From: JASMHC01 sp964453855 | GTDB lineage: Bacteria; Pseudomonadota; Alphaproteobacteria; Rhodobacterales; Rhodobacteraceae | Direction: 5' to 3' | Assembly (NCBI GenBank): GCA_964453855.1 | Contig: CAYVRN010000082.1 | Span: forward strand, 1-11,441 | Length of the DNA: 11,441 nucleotides | Shown: positions 5,869-11,441 of the stretch, one piece after another | Numbering within the stretch: the first letter of the stretch is position 1 | Layout: every line of letters starts with the position of its first letter | Position numbers and translations under genes: made by a program | Notes under the pieces: generated by a model | The model's database searches: none | Told to the model about the DNA's origin: nothing | The model's input: only the letters and a program-made list of their open reading frames with translations

Positions 5869-5943
5869 TTGGGGGCGCTGCCCCCAAACCCCCGGAGGTA
5901 TTTTTGCCAAGAAGAACAAGGGGCTTCTTCTTGGTTTAAATAC
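5869..5943. repeat. Intergenic two-hairpin element, probably a dispersed Rhodobacteraceae repeat
   Basis: Starts 3 bp after the dapB stop. First hairpin: TTGGGGGC-GCT-GCCCCCAA (5869-5887). A linker with CCCCCGGAGGTATTTTTG follows. Second hairpin: CCAAGAAGAA (5907-5916), an 8-nt loop and TTCTTCTTGG (5925-5934), a perfect 10-bp stem. The outer arms GTATTT (5898-5903) and AAATAC (5938-5943) can extend the stem across a 3x3 internal loop. From memory, near-identical text (GCTGCCCCCAAACCCCCGG, then AGGTATTTTTGCCAAGAAGA) occurs between genes many times in Roseobacter-group genomes. Copy number needs a genome search. It sits between dapB and the convergent DUF1674 gene, so it may act as a terminator on the dapB side (TTT follows the second stem). 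Confidence 0.7.
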
Positions 5944-5958
5944 TCAAATTCTTCGCAA

Positions 5959-6138
5959 TCAAAAATCGACAGCGATGCCTTTCTTTTCCCAGTCGCCGTA
6001 GCGCACGGGTTCGGGGCCGTCGCGGCCACCCAGTTCTTTGGGCATTTCACGCTCTTGCGCTTTTTTCCGGCGCTCTTCAGCCTCGGCCAAGGCACGGATT
6101 GCGGCGGGGGGCAGGTCTTTCTTCTGGTCTTCGGTCAT
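5959..6138 (-). CDS. DUF1674 / SdhAF4-like succinate dehydrogenase assembly factor
   Basis: A 59-residue hydrophilic protein. The C-terminal signature GGRDGPEPVRYGDWEKKGIAVDF (37-59) is that of DUF1674, the family of mitochondrial SDHAF4/Sdh8. That protein binds the free flavinated succinate dehydrogenase subunit and aids assembly of complex II. The N-terminal half is a charged helix (AIRALAEAEERRKKAQE). In alphaproteobacteria the same role is likely but inferred. The ATG at 6138 has AAGGA 8 nt upstream, and the family begins near MTEDQ. The frame runs on to 6207, but this adds residues unlike the family. It diverges from rsmB, with no sdh genes nearby. Confidence 0.88.
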   Translation of the reverse strand: MTEDQKKDLPPAAIRALAEAEERRKKAQEREMPKELGGRDGPEPVRYGDWEKKGIAVDF

Positions 6139-6166
6139 TGCCGCTTCCTTTTTGTCGGATGCCCCT

Positions 6167-6194
6167 GATATACGCAGCCAATCCGATGACGCAA
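6167..6194 (-). promoter_or_regulatory. Candidate promoter of the DUF1674 gene
   Basis: On the minus strand TTGCGT (6189-6194) and TATATC (6167-6172) are 16 nt apart, in the 77-bp spacer divergent from rsmB. The leader would be about 20 nt. No equally good plus-strand promoter for rsmB was found in the same spacer. Confidence 0.35.
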
Positions 6195-6215
6195 GTTTCC
6201 TAGCCAAGAGTTGAT

Positions 6216-7481
6216 ATGTCTAACAATGCCCTCTCCGCCCGCAAAGCCGCTATTTACCTGTTGGATCAGGTGTTGGGAGAGGGACGGCTTCTGACCGAAC
6301 TGGTACAGAGCGGCGCGCTAGAGCATCTGACCCCACCTGATCGGGCGCGGGCACAACGATTGGCGACCGAAACCTTGCGGGGATTGGAGCGCGCCGACCG
6401 CTTGCTGCAGAAGCATTTGCAGAAATATCCGCCGATGATGGTGCGCAATGCGCTGCGCTTGGGAACAGTCGAGATTTGCGCGCTGGGCGAGGCGTCGCAC
6501 GGCGTGGTGAATTCGATGGTCGAGATCGTCGGGCGCGATAAACGCATCGGGCATCTGAAAGGGCTGACCAATGCAGTGTTGCGCAAGATCGTGTCCGCTG
6601 GTCCCGATGCGTGGAATGCCTTGCGTGTGCCGCGCCTTCCGGCCTGGTTGCGCGGACCTTTGGTAGACGCTTGGGGCGCTGATGCCGTGGCCGCGATGGA
6701 GGCGGCGCATTTTTCGCCTGTACCGCTGGATATCACTGGTAAAGGCGATCTTGCGCAGCTTGCATCCGATCTTGGCGGCACGCTTTTGCCGACGGGTTCG
6801 GTGCGTTTGCAAGACGCGGGACAGGTCTCGGGTTTGCCGGGATATGACGCAGGCGACTGGTGGGTTCAGGACGCGGCGGCGGCGATGCCTGTGCGCTTGC
6901 TGGACCTGAAAGAGGGCGAAACTGTGCTGGACATGTGTGCAGCCCCTGGCGGCAAAACCTTGCAGGCCGCAGCCGTGCGGGCGCGGGTCACGGCGATTGA
7001 TGTGTCCAAGCAGCGCCTGAAACGGGTGCGCGAGAATCTAGAGCGGTGCAAGCTGCACGCTGTGGTCAAGAAAGAGGACGCGCTGAAGGTCGAGGGCAGT
7101 TTTGATGCAATTATTCTGGATGCGCCGTGTTCCGCCACGGGTACGATCCGCCGCCACCCGGATCTGCCGCATGCCAAGACGGGTGACAATTTCGGCGAGT
7201 TGATCGGCTTGCAGACCGAGATGCTGGATCATGCACTGGACCTGCTGAAATCCGGAGGGCGGATGGTCTATTGTACCTGCAGCCTGTTGCCGGACGAGGG
7301 TGAGTGCCAGATTGAAGAGGTTCTGGGGCGCCGCAAGGATGTTGAACTGGTGTCTTTGACGCAGGACTGGATCGAAGACGACTGGCACGCGCCCGAAGGC
7401 GGGTTGCGCCTGCGCCCCGATTTCTGGGCCGAAAAGGGCGGCATGGACGGGTTTTACATTGCGGTTTTGCGCAAGCTCTAA
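6216..7481 (+). CDS. rsmB: 16S rRNA m5C967 methyltransferase (Fmu/Sun family)
   Basis: SAM-dependent enzyme that methylates C5 of cytidine 967 (E. coli numbering) in 16S rRNA. The 421-residue protein has an N-terminal NusB-like RNA-binding region (about 5-140; for example ARKAAIYLLDQVL, RARAQRLATETLRGL, VNSMVEIVGR). A Rossmann methyltransferase domain follows, with the SAM loop VLDMCAAPGGKTLQAA (237-252), DAPCSATGTIRRHPD (302-316) and YCTCSLLPDEGE (352-363). The two cysteines typical of RNA m5C methyltransferases are C305 (in PCS) and C355 (in TCS, the nucleophile). Length is normal. ATG 6216 has only a weak AAGAG ribosome site. It is the first gene of a rightward operon, and the next start lies 8 bp after its stop. 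Confidence 0.97.
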   Translation: MSNNALSARKAAIYLLDQVLGEGRLLTELVQSGALEHLTPPDRARAQRLATETLRGLERADRLLQKHLQKYPPMMVRNALRLGTVEICALGEASHGVVNSMVEIVGRDKRIGHLKGLTNAVLRKIVSAGPDAWNALRVPRLPAWLRGPLVDAWGADAVAAMEAAHFSPVPLDITGKGDLAQLASDLGGTLLPTGSVRLQDAGQVSGLPGYDAGDWWVQDAAAAMPVRLLDLKEGETVLDMCAAPGGKTLQAAAVRARVTAIDVSKQRLKRVRENLERCKLHAVVKKEDALKVEGSFDAIILDAPCSATGTIRRHPDLPHAKTGDNFGELIGLQTEMLDHALDLLKSGGRMVYCTCSLLPDEGECQIEEVLGRRKDVELVSLTQDWIEDDWHAPEGGLRLRPDFWAEKGGMDGFYIAVLRKL

Positions 7482-7489
7482 GGCTTCCT

Positions 7490-9292
7490 ATGGGGCCCTT
7501 CCCGTCGTATAAGTGGGACAAGCTGAAAAAGGACGCCGCAGGCATGGCGCAAAGTCCCGGGATAAACCTGACTGGATGGAGACGTACGGGCAATCGCCTG
7601 TACGCAGCGCTGGCTGGGCTGGGCGGTCATCCGGCGGTTTTGCGCGATTTGCCGGGGCCACGGTCCATCGGGTCGGTGCAGATCGGGCAGGATTTCATCG
7701 AGGGCAACTTCAAATTCGCAGGCAGGCTGGTCATGGCTCCGGGGGCGTCTGTTTGGGATATCCGTGCGCCCGATGATGCGTTTCTTGCGGACATGCACGG
7801 GTTCGGCTGGCTGGATCATCTGATGGCACTGGCTTCGCGGACAGCGCGTCAGCGGGCACAGCTCTGGGTGAACGAATGGATCGGCAGCTATGGGGGCGGG
7901 CACGGGCTGGCCTGGGCGCCCGAGGTCGCGGCGCGGCGGGTGATGCGTTGGCTGCATCATTATGACGATCTGGTGCGCAGATTGCCCAGAGGGCAACGCC
8001 GGTTATTCGATCAAAGCATTGCGCGTCACGCGGCGTATCTTCGGCGGCGCTGGAAGCTGGCGTCGGGGGCGCTTGGACGGATAGAGGCCTTGGCGGCGTT
8101 GGCGCTGTTACGCCGTGTTTTAGAGGGCCGCGATGGGATACGCGTGGATTGCGGTGCGGCAATCCTGAAAGAGCTTGATCGGGTGACCGATCGGACTGGC
8201 GCAATCGCCTCGCGGAGTCCCGAAGCGTTGCTGAAACTGTTGAATCTGTGTGTTTGGGCGCAGGAAGATCTGTTGGCATGCAAACAGCCGGTCTCTGACG
8301 AATTTGCGGGTCGGATTGCCGCGATGGGTCGATTGCTGCGCTCGCTGCGGCATTCCGACGGGCGTTTGGCGCGCTTTCAGGGTGGCGGCAGCGGTGCCGT
8401 ATACGGTCTGGATCAGGCGCTTGCTGCCTCGGGGGCGAAAGGGCTTGAGCCGGACGGCGGCATGGGCTTTGTGCGCATGGCGTCAGGGCGTAGCAGCGTG
8501 ATTGTCGATGCGGCAGCGCCTGCCAAAGATGCGGCTTCGTTCAATGCCCATGCCTCGACCTTGGCGTTCGAACTGACCTCGGGGCGCAGGCCTGTGATCG
8601 TCAGCTGTGGGGCAGGGGCCCCTTTTGGGCCCGAGTGGCGCAAGGCGGGGCGGGCGACGCCTTCGCATTCGGTTTTGGGGCTGGACGGATACAGCTCATC
8701 AAGACCGGGCCGCACGCGCGAGGTGATGGGCCAGAAACGCGAACCGATGGACTCGCGCCCCCAAGATGTGCCGGTGCATTTTGAACGTCATCTGGATTAC
8801 CTGCGGATCGAAGCCAGCCATGACGGGTATCTGCGCAGTCACGGCTTGTTGCAGGGCCGCGCCTTGGAGCTGACCATCGACGGCAGCGGGATTGCTGGGG
8901 AAGAGGTGTTGCTGTCGGAAGGCAAAACCGCCCAAGCGCAATTCGACAAGGTCGTCGACAAAATGAAGGGGGGCGGGGTGCCCTTTACCCTGCGCTTTCA
9001 TGTGCATCCGAGCATAGAGATTCGCCGCGAGCCGGACATGTCCGGGCTTCTGTTTGACATTGGAAACGGGGAAACCTGGGCATTCCGCCATGACGGAACC
9101 TGTAAAATCGCTGTAGAAAGCTCGGTTTACCTTGAGGAAGAGGCCCTACGCCCCACTGCGACGAAACAGGTTGTTTTATCCGGTGCCGCGATGTCGTACA
9201 CGACGCGCGTCCGCTGGTCGTTGGCCAAAACTCCGGAAAGCCGCAAGGGAATCCGTGATATGGCCGGACTTGAAGCGGACCAAAGTGTTTGA
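7490..9292 (+). CDS. Heparinase II/III family protein
   Basis: A 600-residue protein. The N-terminal half (about 60-300) looks like the alpha-helical toroid of polysaccharide lyases (GQDFIEGNFKFAGRLV, WVNEWIGSYGGGHGLAW, a long helix-rich stretch to LLRSLRHSDGRLARF). The C-terminal half (about 330-590) is the beta-sandwich heparinase II/III domain. Its core is FNAHASTLAFELTSGRRPVIVSCG (H354), then SHSVLGLDG (H393) and HDGYLRSHGLLQGRALEL (H444, Y447). Characterised relatives cleave uronate-containing polysaccharides by beta-elimination, but substrate and activity here are unknown. I see no signal peptide, so a cytoplasmic place is possible, unlike secreted lyases. It starts 8 bp after rsmB, with TAAGG at the rsmB stop as ribosome site, and ends 18 bp before purH. 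From memory this gene is often found beside rsmB and purH in Alphaproteobacteria. Confidence 0.9.
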   Translation: MGPFPSYKWDKLKKDAAGMAQSPGINLTGWRRTGNRLYAALAGLGGHPAVLRDLPGPRSIGSVQIGQDFIEGNFKFAGRLVMAPGASVWDIRAPDDAFLADMHGFGWLDHLMALASRTARQRAQLWVNEWIGSYGGGHGLAWAPEVAARRVMRWLHHYDDLVRRLPRGQRRLFDQSIARHAAYLRRRWKLASGALGRIEALAALALLRRVLEGRDGIRVDCGAAILKELDRVTDRTGAIASRSPEALLKLLNLCVWAQEDLLACKQPVSDEFAGRIAAMGRLLRSLRHSDGRLARFQGGGSGAVYGLDQALAASGAKGLEPDGGMGFVRMASGRSSVIVDAAAPAKDAASFNAHASTLAFELTSGRRPVIVSCGAGAPFGPEWRKAGRATPSHSVLGLDGYSSSRPGRTREVMGQKREPMDSRPQDVPVHFERHLDYLRIEASHDGYLRSHGLLQGRALELTIDGSGIAGEEVLLSEGKTAQAQFDKVVDKMKGGGVPFTLRFHVHPSIEIRREPDMSGLLFDIGNGETWAFRHDGTCKIAVESSVYLEEEALRPTATKQVVLSGAAMSYTTRVRWSLAKTPESRKGIRDMAGLEADQSV

Positions 9293-9310
9293 CCCCTGCT
9301 GGAGACCCCG

Positions 9311-10900
9311 ATGACCGATCTGCACCCTGTGCGCCGTGCCCTTCTTTCTGTATCTGATAAAACCGGCCTGATCGGGCTGGGACAGGCGCTTTCCGCGCGC
9401 GGCGTTGAGCTGCTCTCGACCGGCGGATCAGCCAAAACGCTGCGGGATGCAGGGCTGGACGTGAAAGACGTCTCGGAAATCACCGAATTCCCCGAAATGA
9501 TGGATGGTCGCGTCAAGACTTTGCACCCGCGCGTGCATGGTGGCCTTCTGGCGTTGCGTGACAACGATGAACATGTGGCGGCGATGAAGGACCATGGAAT
9601 TGGTGGAATCGATCTGCTGGTCGTGAACCTCTATCCGTTCGAAGCAGCCCTTGCCCGCGGCGCTGACTATGACGAGATGATCGAGAATATCGATATTGGC
9701 GGTCCGGCGATGATCCGCGCGGCGGCCAAGAACCACGGGTTTGTCACCACAGTCGTCGACGTTCAGGACTATGACGCGCTGTTGGCCGAGCTGGAAGCCA
9801 ACGACGGGCAGACATCCTATGCCTTCCGTCAGCGTCTGGCGCAGATCGCCTATGCGCGCACCGGGGCTTATGACGCAGCGGTGTCGAACTGGATGGCGGG
9901 GGCCATTGGCGAAAAAGCTCCGCGTCGTCGGGTTTTTGCCGGCGAGATCAAACAGACCCTGCGTTATGGTGAGAACTCGCATCAGGAAGCGGCTTTCTAC
10001 ACCGACGGTTCAAACCGCCCCGGCGTGGCGACGGCCCGTCAGTTGCAGGGCAAAGAACTGAGCTACAATAATATCAACGACACGGATGCGGCTTATGAAC
10101 TGGTGGCCGAGTTTGATCCGGCGATGTCGCCTGCTGTGGCGATCATCAAGCACGCAAACCCGTGTGGCGTGGCCGTGGGTGCGACCTTGGCGGAGGCCTA
10201 TCAGAAGGCATTCGACTGCGACCGGACCAGTGCGTTCGGCGGGATCGTTGCGTTGAACATGCCTCTTGATGCGGAAACTGCGGAAAAGATTGTCGAGATC
10301 TTCACCGAAGTCGTTATCGCCCCGGGGGCCTCGGACGAGGCAGTGAGTATTTTTGCCAAGAAGAAGAACCTGAGGTTGCTTTTGACAGATGCCCTGCCGG
10401 ATGTCCGCAAAGAGATCGTCGCCAACAAACAGGTCGCGGGCGGGATGCTGGTTCAGGACAAAGACGTGGGCTACGTCGGTATGGACGATCTGAAGGTGGT
10501 GACCAAGGTTGCGCCGTCAGATGAACAGATGGCCGACCTGCTGTTTGCTTGGAAAGTGGCGAAACACGTGAAGTCGAACGCCATTGTTTACGTCAAAGAC
10601 GGCGCGACCGTTGGTGTAGGGGCCGGGCAGATGAGCCGTTTGGACAGCGCCAATGTAGCGGCAGATAAGGCCAAGCGCATGGCGGATGTATTGGGGTTGG
10701 ATGAAGCGCCGACCAAAGGCTGCGCGGTGGCATCGGATGCGTTCTTCCCGTTTGCCGATGGTCTGTTGGAAGCGGCAGCGGCTGGTGGCACTTGTGTGAT
10801 CCAGCCGGGTGGTTCGATGCGCGATGACGAGGTGATCGCGGCCGCTGATGAAAAGGGCATCGCCATGGTCTTTACCGGCATGCGCCATTTCCGCCACTGA
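9311..10900 (+). CDS. purH: Bifunctional AICAR formyltransferase / IMP cyclohydrolase
   Basis: Catalyses the last two steps of de novo purine synthesis: formylation of AICAR with 10-formyl-THF, then ring closure to IMP. The 529-residue protein has the N-terminal cyclohydrolase (MGS-like) domain with LLSVSDKTGL (12-21), LLSTGGSAKTL, VKTLHPRVHGGLLAL, VVNLYPFE and NIDIGGPAMIRAAAKNH. The transformylase part begins near RYGENSHQEAAFY and QLQGKELSYNNINDTDAA. Its catalytic pair K280-H281 is in IIKHANPCGVA, and CDRTSAFGGIVALN and the terminal FTGMRHFRH follow. Start ATG 9311 has GGAG 6 nt upstream. The 18-bp gap from the preceding gene and a 1-nt overlap with lspA place it mid-operon. A 19-nt stretch (10347-10365, coding SIFAKKK) equals part of the repeat after dapB. 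Confidence 0.98.
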   Translation: MTDLHPVRRALLSVSDKTGLIGLGQALSARGVELLSTGGSAKTLRDAGLDVKDVSEITEFPEMMDGRVKTLHPRVHGGLLALRDNDEHVAAMKDHGIGGIDLLVVNLYPFEAALARGADYDEMIENIDIGGPAMIRAAAKNHGFVTTVVDVQDYDALLAELEANDGQTSYAFRQRLAQIAYARTGAYDAAVSNWMAGAIGEKAPRRRVFAGEIKQTLRYGENSHQEAAFYTDGSNRPGVATARQLQGKELSYNNINDTDAAYELVAEFDPAMSPAVAIIKHANPCGVAVGATLAEAYQKAFDCDRTSAFGGIVALNMPLDAETAEKIVEIFTEVVIAPGASDEAVSIFAKKKNLRLLLTDALPDVRKEIVANKQVAGGMLVQDKDVGYVGMDDLKVVTKVAPSDEQMADLLFAWKVAKHVKSNAIVYVKDGATVGVGAGQMSRLDSANVAADKAKRMADVLGLDEAPTKGCAVASDAFFPFADGLLEAAAAGGTCVIQPGGSMRDDEVIAAADEKGIAMVFTGMRHFRH

Positions 10901-11370
10901 TGGAAACGCGGCGCCGCATAGCCTTGGCCGCCCTTGCGGCGTTCCTGCTGGATCAGGCCAGCAAAGCCTTTGTGCTTTACGGCCTGAACCTGCTTGAAGT
11001 CTATCAGATCAAGGTTTTGCCCCCCCTGCTGCAATTTCGTATGGCGTGGAACGAGGGCATAAACTTTGGCCTGTTCTCGGGTGCTCAGGCGCGCTGGGTG
11101 CTGATTGCGATTGCACTGGTGATTTGCGGTGCGGTGTACATTTGGCTGGTGCGCGAAAAGCCTGGCCGCTGGGGCGCAATTTCCGGCGGTCTTCTGATTG
11201 GTGGGGCGTTGGGAAATGTGATCGACCGCGTAATTTACGGCGCCGTGGCCGATTTCCTAAACATGTCATGCTGCGGAATTTCCAATCCGTTTTCGTTTAA
11301 CGTGGCCGACGTGGCCGTGTTTGCCGGGGCGACTGGGATCATTCTGTTCACGGGGCAGAAGAAAGCCTGA
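10900..11370 (+). CDS. lspA: Lipoprotein signal peptidase (signal peptidase II)
   Basis: Inner-membrane aspartyl protease that removes the signal peptide of diacylglyceryl-modified prolipoproteins. The 156-residue protein has four hydrophobic segments (about 7-29, 66-84, 92-108, 133-151). It carries the conserved boxes FLLDQASK (15-22), WNEGINFG (50-57), GNVIDRVIYGAVADFL (105-120) and FSFNVADVAVFAG (131-143). The catalytic aspartates correspond to D118 and D137. A short Cys-Cys pair (C124, C125) lies between them. Length is typical. The ATG overlaps the purH stop by one nucleotide (TGATG at 10898-10902), implying translational coupling in the rsmB-heparinase-purH-lspA transcript. Confidence 0.97.
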   Translation: METRRRIALAALAAFLLDQASKAFVLYGLNLLEVYQIKVLPPLLQFRMAWNEGINFGLFSGAQARWVLIAIALVICGAVYIWLVREKPGRWGAISGGLLIGGALGNVIDRVIYGAVADFLNMSCCGISNPFSFNVADVAVFAGATGIILFTGQKKA

Positions 11371-11441
11371 TTTGGCATGATCGGGCACTAGCCGACTCGG
11401 ATCATCCCATGCTAGGTTTTGCGTTATGAATGCGCATAACC
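11371..11441. other. Right-edge sequence after lspA
   Basis: No clear terminator follows lspA. Near the edge is a CATGCTAGGTT stretch that could hold a -10. An ATG at 11426 opens a frame of five codons before the window ends, with no good ribosome site. The bases GTTATG (11423-11428) and CATAAC (11435-11440) form a 6-bp inverted repeat. The evidence is too short to call a gene. Confidence 0.3.

Noticed and set aside
7731..8279. 182-residue minus-strand frame inside the heparinase-like gene
   Set aside because: It is a high-GC antisense shadow rich in Arg, Pro and Ala, without a start signal or motif.
9428..9982. 184-residue minus-strand frame inside purH
   Set aside because: It is antisense to highly conserved purH sequence and has no independent support.

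Overview
The window looks like chromosomal DNA of an alphaproteobacterium, most likely a marine Rhodobacteraceae (Roseobacter-group) member. The pointers are protein-level resemblance of every housekeeping gene to that group, the purH/lspA and rsmB/heparinase-like neighbourhoods, a GC-rich codon pattern, and an intergenic repeat (5869-5943) of a type I recall as abundant in Roseobacter genomes. No database search was possible, so the lineage is an inference.

Left part (1-3538): a 3' fragment of an unrecognised gene runs rightward and ends at 180. It faces a leftward series: rpsO (S15) with a clear intrinsic terminator, an RTX-repeat calcium-binding protein with one N-terminal membrane segment, a DUF1643 protein, and truB. 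Between DUF1643 and truB is a run of exactly 100 N (2504-2603). Identical 55-bp copies flank it, which is best read as an assembly join and not biology.

Middle (3672-6138): a rightward EamA/DMT-type exporter abuts the leftward rbfA with no base between their stop codons. rbfA and dapB diverge from an 85-bp spacer. dapB is followed by a two-hairpin repeat element and then a small leftward DUF1674 gene (SdhAF4-like). rbfA, truB and rpsO are normally neighbours in the nusA-infB-rbfA-truB-rpsO-pnp cluster. Here they keep order and strand but are separated by unrelated genes, and truB and rpsO appear to have their own promoters.

Right part (6216-11370): a tight rightward operon of rsmB (16S rRNA m5C967 methyltransferase), a 600-aa heparinase II/III-like protein without a visible signal peptide, purH (last two steps of IMP synthesis) and lspA (lipoprotein signal peptidase). 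Spacings are 8 bp, 18 bp and a 1-nt stop/start overlap.

Most of the window is ordinary core genome. The points most worth a second look are the spurious scaffold gap, the dispersed repeat and its 19-nt identity with purH coding sequence, and the uncharacterised heparinase-like gene in a translation/purine operon. I found no convincing new defence, mobile or RNA system.
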